Source: CAMTVQ01 sp947085255 (GTDB lineage: Bacteria; Bacteroidota; Bacteroidia; Sphingobacteriales; Sphingobacteriaceae). From it: 64,000 nt of DNA. The position numbers and the translations under genes were made by a program. Positions within the stretch are counted from its first letter, which is position 1. Every line of letters starts with the position of its first letter. The DNA is taken from positions 1 through 64,000 of the forward strand of contig CAMTVQ010000009.1 of the NCBI GenBank assembly GCA_947085255.1, read 5' to 3'. This document shows positions 16,680 through 24,602 of this stretch, piece by piece. The notes below the pieces were generated by a model. It saw only the letters and a list, made by a program, of their open reading frames with translations, made no database searches and was not told where the DNA came from.

Positions 16680-16728
16680 TTTTGAAATTCTTTAATCGTT
16701 GTCTGTCGTGGTTTGTGGTCTGCTAACA

Positions 16729-16866
16729 TAGCTGGTAACGTTTTCGGGCTTGGCGAAGGTGGCGATTTTCACCACTAATGTTGATGCGGAGAACCAATGT
16801 TTGATTAACCACAAAACTGTCTGCGGAGCACTGAACCGCCACTTTTGCCAAACCCGTGTTATGTGT
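16729..16866. repeat. attC-like palindrome R6
   Basis: 138 bases and nearly identical to R5 inside, with about five differences over 115 bases. The ends differ: left TAGCTGGTAACG matches R5's right end in inverse, and right GTTATGTGTAG matches R7's left end in inverse. The interiors are therefore alike while the tips follow the cassette. Confidence 0.8.
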
Positions 16867-16877
16867 AGCCTTTCTTG

Positions 16878-17573
16878 TCATTTCGTTGTCAACAAAGTTT
16901 TAAAGTCTGGCTCGTCAAATTGTAATTCTGTTTGTTTTTGTGTCGGGCAATGATTTACAATAATTGGAACACTTTTTATTTTGTCAGCAGCAATCATTAA
17001 GTAATATTTTTTGTCTGTCCCGTTTGTTATCTGTTCAAAAACTGCAATCCCTTTTTTAAGGTCAATTATATGAATAATAATTTTTCTGTTTTGGTCGTAA
17101 ATACCAGTCAGTTTAAATTCATAAGTCTTGCTGTCAATTTTTTTCTGCTCGATAATTTTGTTTGCAACAGGTCCTTCGCCTGTCCAATCAATAAATGTCG
17201 TGTCATTTACGGATTGTTGAAAATGAAACAAAAAGTCACAAGGGTGATAAACATAAAGTTTGCCTTTGTATTGTTCCATTGTCACCCAATTTGCCCAAGG
17301 AATTATGGGCTTTGCTTTGGTTAATGTGAGTTTTTGTTCCTTTAAATAGTCAGTCGAATATTTATAACTGTCTTTGTCGAAATGCTGGAAATTAAAGTTC
17401 GATATACGGTCGTAAAATTTGCTGTCCTTATTGTTGTCAATAAAAATAGTTTGAAGTTCTCCGTCAACTGTGTCCTTAAAAATAAAAGTCGTATCCTTTC
17501 CAACACTCTGTCCGAAGAGTTGAAAAGTTGTTCCAATTATCAGTATGGTCAATATGTTTCGTAGTGTCGTCAT
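16878..17573 (-). CDS. Secreted protein of unknown function; cassette 6
   Basis: 231 residues from MTTLRNILTILIIGTTFQLFG, a cleavable signal. The mature part is beta-rich with Phe/Tyr/Asp and a short HPCDFLF motif. No domain is recognised. The ATG lies about 14 bases from the cassette boundary, and the gene uses the leader bases TATGACGACAC themselves as its first codons. A start 12 bases upstream is possible. Confidence 0.65.
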   Translation of the reverse strand: MTTLRNILTILIIGTTFQLFGQSVGKDTTFIFKDTVDGELQTIFIDNNKDSKFYDRISNFNFQHFDKDSYKYSTDYLKEQKLTLTKAKPIIPWANWVTMEQYKGKLYVYHPCDFLFHFQQSVNDTTFIDWTGEGPVANKIIEQKKIDSKTYEFKLTGIYDQNRKIIIHIIDLKKGIAVFEQITNGTDKKYYLMIAADKIKSVPIIVNHCPTQKQTELQFDEPDFKTLLTTK

Positions 17574-17578
17574 AAGGT

Positions 17579-17716
17579 TACACATAACGAGTTGCAGCTA
17601 CCCGAAGGGCGGGACTTTTACCACAAAACTTGATTTGAAAAACTAATGTTTGTGTTACCACAAAACTGTCTTTGGAACACGAAACCTCGCCTTTTGGGTA
17701 GGTGCTGTTACAAGCT
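17579..17716. repeat. attC-like palindrome R7
   Basis: About 137 bases, arms GCAGCTACCCGAAGGGCGGG and CTCGCCTTTTGGGTAGGTGC. The interior ACCACAAAACTTGATTTGAA is closest to R8. The left end CACATAAC pairs with R6's right end. The right end GTTACAAGC pairs with the left end of R8, 10 kb away, enclosing the type I restriction cassette. Confidence 0.75.
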
Positions 17717-17876
17717 GGCCTTCTGTTCACCGAGTAGTTGAAACGCTTTCCTGGCAACGATTTTGGTGTCTGCATTGCAACTGATATTTGTCTGTCGTTG
17801 GGTTGTGCGGTTGCGTATTTTTTATTTTCAGAAGGGGAGGAGATTTTTTTTAATTCAATTTTGTCTGGGTGGGAAA

Positions 17877-17943
17877 GGTGGAAGCTCTTTTGCAAGCTTT
17901 GGTCTGTGCTTGGGCTTGTGCGGCTTGCAAATGTGCTTACACC
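17877..17943. ncRNA. Structured element B1
   Basis: Outer stem GGTGGAAGC (17877-17885) with GCTTACACC (17935-17943), internal loop TCTTTT/AAATGT, inner stem GCAAGC/GCTTGC (17892-17897, 17923-17928), apical loop containing TTGGGCTTGTG. The same skeleton with different but complementary stems occurs in B2-B4. Whether it acts as RNA or as folded DNA is unknown. The 260 bases between R7 and the HNH gene hold only this element. Confidence 0.65.
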
Positions 17944-17975
17944 TGTGCGAGGACTGTTTTTAGTTGATGCTATTC

Positions 17976-19064
17976 TCATAAAACAAATTTGCCTGTTAAG
18001 TATGATTCGCAATTTGGGTCATTCATTATAAACTCGTCAAAAGTTTTCATGTGGATTCCGTTGTTCCATTTTTTATACTCACTAAAATCATCCAAAATAT
18101 CTTCTTTGAATTGTTCAAATGTGTCGCCTTTCTTTTTGCACCGCAAAGAATGTTTTGAGATAATTCTTTCTTTCCATTGATAACTGTCGTCTGCAATTTT
18201 GGATTTATACCTGCTTTCAATATTGTAAATTTCCATCCACCTTTCTTTTCGCTTTATGTTTTGTGCAGGGATACAATCAATTGAAAGTGTCCAACTATTA
18301 ATGTTGCTTAAATCGGTGTTCGCTGAATTAATTTTCAGAACAATTTCATGGTCGGGAAAGGTTGTTGAATAAGGATAGTATAATTCCTCTTGAACTTGTG
18401 GATTTGATTTTGGAACAAAAGGAATGTCCTTTTGCCCTTTGTTGCCGCCTTTGTTGCAGTAATCACATATTGGAGCAAGATTGTTAAAGTTGATGCTGCA
18501 AAACGGATAATCTCCTTTTGAAATATAATGGTCGTATTCATTTTTAGAATTGTCATGCACTGTCAAAAGATTTTCCATTCCGCAAAATGAACAAACTGAA
18601 TATTTGTTCGCCTCTCTGAATTTTACAAAGTGAGCTTTCAGATTTTCACATTTGTCTTTTATTGTTTGATACCCTGTTTTACTGGTAAGCATTGAATACA
18701 ATACACCATTAGAATCATACAAACCTTTTAGCGGTGCAATTGTCGCTACTGGAAGTTCTGTGAACTTAATAGGCTTAACAGTTTTATTGCAAACTCCTTC
18801 AACATCATTGTTGTTCTTGTATGCCTCTTGAACAATTTGTTTTTCGTTTGGCTGTAAACCCATGTAAGCATTAAATACGGCTAACAAACGATTATCAATT
18901 TGCTCGGTGTATGCATCAATGATTAGTTGAAAGTCCGCATGAATGTGATGTGCACGGTCGTATGTAGGATTCACTTCTGCAAACAACTGTGTAAAGAAGT
19001 GATGCAAATATTTATGCAAGTTCTCAATCGGATGGGGTGATATGGATTTATAGAAGTAAAGCAT
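17976..19064 (-). CDS. HNH endonuclease, PtuB-like partner of the AAA ATPase
   Basis: 362 residues. A helical N-terminal domain (1-150) precedes a zinc-stabilised HNH nuclease: CSFC (158-161), the catalytic DH pair at 178-179, Asn near 195 and CDYCN (200-204). A C-terminal extension (about 210-362) is unassigned. The start overlaps the ATPase stop (TAATG), so the two are translationally coupled. ATPase plus HNH is the Septu (PtuA/PtuB) arrangement, but this protein is longer than typical PtuB. It is the last gene of the type I restriction operon. Confidence 0.8.
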   Translation of the reverse strand: MLYFYKSISPHPIENLHKYLHHFFTQLFAEVNPTYDRAHHIHADFQLIIDAYTEQIDNRLLAVFNAYMGLQPNEKQIVQEAYKNNNDVEGVCNKTVKPIKFTELPVATIAPLKGLYDSNGVLYSMLTSKTGYQTIKDKCENLKAHFVKFREANKYSVCSFCGMENLLTVHDNSKNEYDHYISKGDYPFCSINFNNLAPICDYCNKGGNKGQKDIPFVPKSNPQVQEELYYPYSTTFPDHEIVLKINSANTDLSNINSWTLSIDCIPAQNIKRKERWMEIYNIESRYKSKIADDSYQWKERIISKHSLRCKKKGDTFEQFKEDILDDFSEYKKWNNGIHMKTFDEFIMNDPNCESYLTGKFVL

Positions 19065-20839
19065 TATTTTTTCTTTTCAATTCCTTCTTTGATTGCTTTT
19101 AATTTGCTGAACAAGTCAAACTTCTCAACTGAATCGCCAAACTCCGTATTCAATCTGTCAACTACTTTTCTAAGTTGGTCAAGGTCTGTGATGTTGTCTA
19201 ACATTTCTTTCAACTCTTTCTTTGCCATATCAGAAATGGTTTCTTCTTTCTCAAATATTTCGTCAAGGATTATTGAAATGGAAGCACCATACATTTGAAT
19301 TTTCGGGTTGTCAAAATCAATCATTCCCTTGTCTTTGACAAAGCGATAAACATCTTCGCTTGATGAATCAGAAATTACAAAAGGCGAATGAGTTGTAATT
19401 ATTATTTCTTGCTTCCTTACTTTTTCAATGTTGCCGTCTTTATTAAAAGAAATTGCAGCCATGTGGTTAAGCATTTTAATTAGTTTGGCTCTCCATTTCG
19501 GATTAAAATGTGTGTCGGGTTCGTCAATCAAAAACAAACATCCTTCTTGCTCCATCATTAAAACAGTTCCTACCACTTCATTGAACTGGTGTTCACCGTC
19601 TGAAAGTGCTTTGTAGTAAATGTTTTTTGGTTTGCCTTCGTCAATTTTTTTACTGATATATATTTTTTCAATTCTGAATACAAGCCGTGAAGGTTCGGGC
19701 TTTGGCATTTCATCTGAAAAATTATAGGATTTGTGAACTTGAAGCATCAAGTCCCTGGTTGGCTTATCAACCAAATACAAATTGAAAATTTCTAACTCGT
19801 AAAATAATTTGAAAAGAGTAAACGCATTTGTAAAGTGATATTCAAAAGCATTTTTTGTTTCATCATTTATGAGATAGTCAAGTATGAGAAGTTTTTTTTC
19901 GCCAACCGTTTTTTCTATCCAACAAGTAGAACACAACTTTAATTTTTCAAGATTGTCAGCAAGTTTTTCATTTACTGGAATTACTTTCTTGTAAAGGTCA
20001 TCAGTGTTTAAAGTAATGCGGAACGACTGCAAATCGTTTAGTTGCAAAACATCTTTTAAAAGTGCTGCTTTCTTTTTATCCGCTAACAAAATGTTTGCAA
20101 CAAAAATTGAAAAGTTGGTGCTGTAATCAAGAAAAAACAAACGGTGGTTTTCTGCTAACTCTACATCCAACTTCTTTTTGTCTTCAAAAGTTTTAAAGTA
20201 GTGATACTTCAATTTGTAATAAGGATTACTAAGTAATTCGTTTTGTCCCGATGTGTAGGCAATAACTTTTGTAGGCAAAACCTCTTGTGTGTTGTCAGTC
20301 ACATTTCTTGGTTCTTTAATTTCATCTTGTCGGATAAAATTGTATTCTGCTGCTGCTCCCTGTGGTTTAACTATTCTTATGTGAGCATATCCATCTTTCA
20401 ATAATTGATTTGAAACTTTCTCAACTTCGGCTGATTCCAAAGCATCAATTTCACGGTAATAGTTTTTTTCAAATTCTTGTCTTGTGTATTTGGTAAGTGG
20501 CAAATTATTCTTGATGTATGTTTCAACTACTTCCTGAAAATCTTTCGCAAATATTTTTTTGATGTCCTCTTTTGTTTTTGGTAAGTAGTATTCAATTTCA
20601 AAACCAAACTCTTTGTTTTCTTTTTCTGATTGTGGAACAGTTTCCAAATGACAAATTTCAAGGAAATAAAAAATCTCCGAAAAGAGTTCTAAGAAATTTG
20701 ATTTGCCGCTTCCGTTTAATCCTGCAAAGATTTTTGTTGAAAGACGGTCTTCACGAAACGAATGTTTGAACTTATACAGTTTGTTTTCTGTCAAGCTGCG
20801 AAAATTCTTGCCTAATATTTTTACACTTATTAATCTCAT
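19064..20839 (-). CDS. AAA family ATPase of restriction/Septu-like system
   Basis: 591 residues with an ABC/SMC-like ATPase fold split by a long insertion. Walker A is AGLNGSGKSN (about 39-48), the signature-like segment is ALSDGEHQF (about 415), Walker B is CLFLIDEPDTHF (about 433-444) and a later conserved His lies in TTHSPF (about 480). It is similar in plan to PtuA and to ATPases described as restriction-system-associated. The start overlaps hsdS by four bases (ATGA) and the stop overlaps the HNH gene, so the whole set is one operon. Confidence 0.85.
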   Translation of the reverse strand: MRLISVKILGKNFRSLTENKLYKFKHSFREDRLSTKIFAGLNGSGKSNFLELFSEIFYFLEICHLETVPQSEKENKEFGFEIEYYLPKTKEDIKKIFAKDFQEVVETYIKNNLPLTKYTRQEFEKNYYREIDALESAEVEKVSNQLLKDGYAHIRIVKPQGAAAEYNFIRQDEIKEPRNVTDNTQEVLPTKVIAYTSGQNELLSNPYYKLKYHYFKTFEDKKKLDVELAENHRLFFLDYSTNFSIFVANILLADKKKAALLKDVLQLNDLQSFRITLNTDDLYKKVIPVNEKLADNLEKLKLCSTCWIEKTVGEKKLLILDYLINDETKNAFEYHFTNAFTLFKLFYELEIFNLYLVDKPTRDLMLQVHKSYNFSDEMPKPEPSRLVFRIEKIYISKKIDEGKPKNIYYKALSDGEHQFNEVVGTVLMMEQEGCLFLIDEPDTHFNPKWRAKLIKMLNHMAAISFNKDGNIEKVRKQEIIITTHSPFVISDSSSEDVYRFVKDKGMIDFDNPKIQMYGASISIILDEIFEKEETISDMAKKELKEMLDNITDLDQLRKVVDRLNTEFGDSVEKFDLFSKLKAIKEGIEKKK

Positions 20840-22647
20840 TGTTCTACTGTGAAATATATGCCTGAACGCTCTTGGGCTGTTCTGTCTTTTAAAAGTTTAA
20901 AATCTTCTTTGTGTAGAATCAATTGAAAGTTTTCTTTCTCTGCGTTGTAAAAAACTTGTTTGAGTTTTAAAAACAAATTGGTTTTTCTTGCTTGTTCTTC
21001 ATCCATTAAAACATTTGTAATTGCAGTATGCAAAAATGCTTTTACATCTTCTGCATCATTCAACTTTGGATTTACTTTCATTTCCTCTGATGAATAATAT
21101 TTTACGGTGTCTGCAAGTTTTTCTTTTTTGATAAAGTTCATTAGCATTTCAAAATTGAAATGCTTGTTTTCATATCTGTCTTTAATTTGATTTGCCAACC
21201 ATTCCCATTTTATTTCCGCTTCTCCACCTCCGTAAAATTTATGTGGTTTAACTGGATGCAATTCTTGCCACTGTTTATAAAACAATTTCCCTTGCTTCTT
21301 TGCAGTTGCTTCGTCAACTTCAAAAGGGTCGCCATATCTTTTGTCTTCGGGTTCTTCTTTTTTTGCTTCTACTGATATTTCTTCTGTGTCAATCCTTTTT
21401 GGTTCTGTTCTGTCGTTGTCGGTGCTTTCGTATTCTACATCATGCTTTAAAATCAACTTACTTAAATCCAATTCACCTTTAAATGCTTTCTGACTTAAAG
21501 AACCATACAAGTTTTCCAACTCAATCAAACTGTTCTTGAATTGTGTTTTTAGTATTTCCGATTTCTCTACAATTTCAGAAAAGGTTTTTTGCAACTCAAT
21601 TGGTGGAACTGGAATATCAATATTTTTGATTTGCCCTAAACTTAAAAACTGTTGTGCTCCACCTGATGAATTCATTTCTAAAATTCTGTTTCTTCTGCTC
21701 GGTAGATTTAAAAGATGCTCTAAGTATCTTGATGTAATTAGTGATTGATTTAATTTCAGCAGTGCTACATTTTTCATGCTGAACTCAAAACTCACATTGT
21801 TCATTGCAGCCGTTCCAAGATTTACTCCAATGTTTGTATAAAGTATATCGCCAAATTCAGGGTTACACCTTCTGTAAATTTCCTTATGAACTTCTTCTGT
21901 TACATAATCTGAATTTTCAAAATCAATGAAGGAAGGTCGGATATGTTTGCCTGTGATAAATTTAATTCCTTGCTTTAATCTAATAGGGGTGTCATGTGTT
22001 CCATCAGTAATTTTTGTGCAAAGTGTTTCAAGTTTTTTAGAATAAGATTTGCTGAAAAACTTTGAGAACATTTTCAAAAATGTGCTTTTCAAAAAATCAT
22101 CAATTAAAATAATACTGTCTTGTCGTTGTTTAATTGATGATTCAGCTTTATCTAAAATTGAAGCGATTTTTAATTGGTCTTGAATTTCAGGAAGGTTGAA
22201 CGATAATTTTTCTAAGTTGCCTCTTGATATTCTTTGTCGTGTTGTTCCAGTGATATACTTGTTAATCTTGTTTCTGAAATCATAACTGTTAATTAAAAAT
22301 TTTAGCCAATGGGGATTTGCAATGTTTGAATCAGGTCTTACAATGCAAACATCTACCACTGTAACGCAAGGCATATTAAGCCCAGGGAAAATGCAAGCCC
22401 TCCCCAAAGGGTCAGGCATTCTTGCTATCAATAAATCACCTTGTTTTAAATAAGTGCATTTTAATTCTTTGGCTTTTTCAGAAGTCAAAAACCTATTTGA
22501 CTTATTTATAAAAACACCATCTCCAATATCTGCTAATTGAATTAAGCGAACATCACCATTTACATCTTGGTCTTTGCTTTCAACCCAATCACCATCTATG
22601 AACACACCCGTTTCTCCAATGATTTTGCTAAGTGTTACTTCTTTCAT
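20836..22647 (-). CDS. hsdS: Type I restriction system specificity subunit with C-terminal extension
   Basis: 603 residues. Two target-recognition domains (about 1-165 and 205-355) are separated by the central helix QDQLKIASILDKAESSIKQR and followed by a second helix QKTFSEIVEKSEILKTQF. HsdS directs the methylase and nuclease to a bipartite DNA site. Usual length is about 400-450 residues; here about 180 extra residues follow a charged linker, containing GKLFYKQWQELHPVKPHKFY and EDFKLLKDRTAQERSG. The extension is unassigned. The gene overlaps hsdM and the ATPase gene by four bases each. Confidence 0.9.
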   Translation of the reverse strand: MKEVTLSKIIGETGVFIDGDWVESKDQDVNGDVRLIQLADIGDGVFINKSNRFLTSEKAKELKCTYLKQGDLLIARMPDPLGRACIFPGLNMPCVTVVDVCIVRPDSNIANPHWLKFLINSYDFRNKINKYITGTTRQRISRGNLEKLSFNLPEIQDQLKIASILDKAESSIKQRQDSIILIDDFLKSTFLKMFSKFFSKSYSKKLETLCTKITDGTHDTPIRLKQGIKFITGKHIRPSFIDFENSDYVTEEVHKEIYRRCNPEFGDILYTNIGVNLGTAAMNNVSFEFSMKNVALLKLNQSLITSRYLEHLLNLPSRRNRILEMNSSGGAQQFLSLGQIKNIDIPVPPIELQKTFSEIVEKSEILKTQFKNSLIELENLYGSLSQKAFKGELDLSKLILKHDVEYESTDNDRTEPKRIDTEEISVEAKKEEPEDKRYGDPFEVDEATAKKQGKLFYKQWQELHPVKPHKFYGGGEAEIKWEWLANQIKDRYENKHFNFEMLMNFIKKEKLADTVKYYSSEEMKVNPKLNDAEDVKAFLHTAITNVLMDEEQARKTNLFLKLKQVFYNAEKENFQLILHKEDFKLLKDRTAQERSGIYFTVEQ

Positions 22648-24221
22648 TGAGGAATAATTGCTTTAAGTTCTCGTAAGGTTTGTGAAATATTTGCCTCAAT
22701 AATTTCTAAGTTTTCAAAAATTATTCCAGGTTTTTCATAATACTCCTCTGCATAAACTTCTTCTCTGTATTTACTCAAACTTAAATCATAATCGTTTTCA
22801 ATTATTTCATTCTTGGGGATTGTAAATTGTTGCTCCTTTCTGTCCCTGTTTTTGTTCTTCTTTTTGAACTCCTGAATTATAAAATGCAAATCTCCATAGT
22901 CACGGGTGTTGTCAGGTTTGTAAAGCGGTTTGCGATTATCGTCTAAACTCCTTCCATCACTTTTCATTTCATAAAACCAAACATCATTTGTTTCTCCACC
23001 TTTTGTAAAAATTAAAATTGCAGTTGCCACACCTGCATACGGTTTGAATACTCCGCTTGGCATACTGATAACCGCTTTCAGTTCGCATTTGTCAATTAAA
23101 ATTTTCCTTATGTCTTTAAATGCGTTTCCACTTCCGAACAAAACTCCTTGTGGAACTACAACACCTGCTGTTCCTCCCATGCGTAGCATTTTGTAAATGC
23201 GTTCAACAAAAAGTATTTCCGATTTTGTTGTAGCAATTGTAAAACTTTCGTTCAAGTCGCCTTTGTCAATGCTTCCTGTAAATGGTGGGTTTGCAATTAC
23301 AATATCATAAGCGTTGTCCTCATTGTAGTTTTTACTTAGTGTGTCTTTGTAGTCAATCTTTGGCTGCGTAATACCGTGCATCATCAAATTCATTAACCCA
23401 ATTCGTATCATTGTCGGGTCAATGTCAAAGCCAAAAAATGTTTCTTCGTTCAACATTTTTTTTGCGGTGCCGTCAACCAACTTGTCGGCTAAAGTTCCTC
23501 TGATAAAACCGTTATTATCTTCTTTCTTGTAGCTGTCGCTTGTGAATTGCGTTATCAGATACTTGTATGCACCTAAAAGAAAACCAGCTGTTCCGCTTGC
23601 AGGGTCTGCAATTCTGTTTCCTAATTGCGGTGCAACTAATTCAACAATCAATTCAATTACATGTGTTGGCGTTCTGAACTGTCCGTTCTTTCCAGAACTT
23701 CTTAATTCATCCAATAAATATTCATAAAAATCTCCTTGTGCATCAATGAACCTATCTTCTTTTTCTAACTCGGAAAATATTTCATCAATCGTTTTGGTTG
23801 ATTCGGTCAACATTCTTCCACTTGGAATTAAGAACGCTGCGTTTGCCATGTGCTTAGTGAAGAATGAATTTTCATCATCCAATTGTTTGATAAATGGAAA
23901 TACTTTGCTCTGCACATGCAATAACATTTCCTCACTTGGCATTCGTGTGAAATAACTCCAACGCAAAGTTTCTTTTTGCACTGCGTTCTTTGGGTCTTTC
24001 TCGTCAACTCCTGGGGGGAAATATTCACCTGAAAAAATTGAAGTGTATTTCTCTTGGAGAAAATCTGCATTACTCACTTTGCGTTTATCAGTTTCATCCA
24101 ACTGCTTCATAAAAAGCAGGTAGGTTATTTGCTCAATCGCATTGAGAGGATTTGAAATACCGCCACTCCAAAACTTGTCCCACAGTGCAGCAACTTTATT
24201 TTCTAATGATTTTGTAAGCAT
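22644..24221 (-). CDS. hsdM: Type I restriction system adenine methyltransferase subunit
   Basis: 525 residues. The N-terminal HsdM helical domain (LWDKFWSGGISNPLNAIEQI) is followed by the N6-adenine methyltransferase core with SAM motif DPASGTAGFL (about 205-214) and catalytic NPPF (about 310). It methylates adenine in the HsdS target and protects host DNA. It starts 3 bases after the small orf and overlaps hsdS (ATGA). Confidence 0.95.
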   Translation of the reverse strand: MLTKSLENKVAALWDKFWSGGISNPLNAIEQITYLLFMKQLDETDKRKVSNADFLQEKYTSIFSGEYFPPGVDEKDPKNAVQKETLRWSYFTRMPSEEMLLHVQSKVFPFIKQLDDENSFFTKHMANAAFLIPSGRMLTESTKTIDEIFSELEKEDRFIDAQGDFYEYLLDELRSSGKNGQFRTPTHVIELIVELVAPQLGNRIADPASGTAGFLLGAYKYLITQFTSDSYKKEDNNGFIRGTLADKLVDGTAKKMLNEETFFGFDIDPTMIRIGLMNLMMHGITQPKIDYKDTLSKNYNEDNAYDIVIANPPFTGSIDKGDLNESFTIATTKSEILFVERIYKMLRMGGTAGVVVPQGVLFGSGNAFKDIRKILIDKCELKAVISMPSGVFKPYAGVATAILIFTKGGETNDVWFYEMKSDGRSLDDNRKPLYKPDNTRDYGDLHFIIQEFKKKNKNRDRKEQQFTIPKNEIIENDYDLSLSKYREEVYAEEYYEKPGIIFENLEIIEANISQTLRELKAIIPQ

Positions 24222-24224
24222 ATC

Positions 24225-24602
24225 TCAATAATCGTTTTTAAATTTTTTATAGTTGTCGTTGTCTTTCCAAAAAGCGTAACACTCTTTCATTTTTTCAATC
24301 TCAAAACCTTTGTCGGCTTTTAATTCTTGCCACGGGTTGCCTAAAAGTTTTTCGCAAAGTTTGTAAAAGCCGTCTCCTTGCTCTCTATCTTTTGCTTGGT
24401 GAATTATAAGCGAACTTAAAAGTGGTCTGCCTTTTTCAAATTCATGTGCTGAAACTTCTCCTAACCATTCGCCAATTAAATCACGGTCTAAAACATTTTT
24501 AAAATTCAAACCTAACTGCAATTGGTCGTTGAGTGTTGAATAACTCCACGGTGTTTTTTGTCGGGCTAATTCAATTAGTTTGTCTCTTATTTCCCTTTTC
24601 AT
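24225..24602 (-). CDS. Small protein between hsdR and hsdM, unknown function
   Basis: 125 residues, soluble, Lys/Glu/Trp-rich and probably all-helical. I recognise no domain. The N-terminal part (KREIRDKLIELARQKTPWSYSTLNDQLQLGL) could form a small helix-turn-helix or docking domain. It is coupled to hsdR (TAATG) and lies 3 bases before hsdM, so it is made in step with the restriction enzyme. Possible roles are an adaptor or a control of restriction; both are inference from position. Confidence 0.65.
   Translation of the reverse strand: MKREIRDKLIELARQKTPWSYSTLNDQLQLGLNFKNVLDRDLIGEWLGEVSAHEFEKGRPLLSSLIIHQAKDREQGDGFYKLCEKLLGNPWQELKADKGFEIEKMKECYAFWKDNDNYKKFKNDY

Noticed and set aside
17578..18031. 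Open frames on both strands across R7 and B1
   Set aside because: They are composed of repeat sequence and structured element, with no domain or start-site support.
17976..20839. Retron with PtuAB effectors
   Set aside because: The ATPase/HNH pair is present, but there is no reverse transcriptase or msr-msd region beside it.
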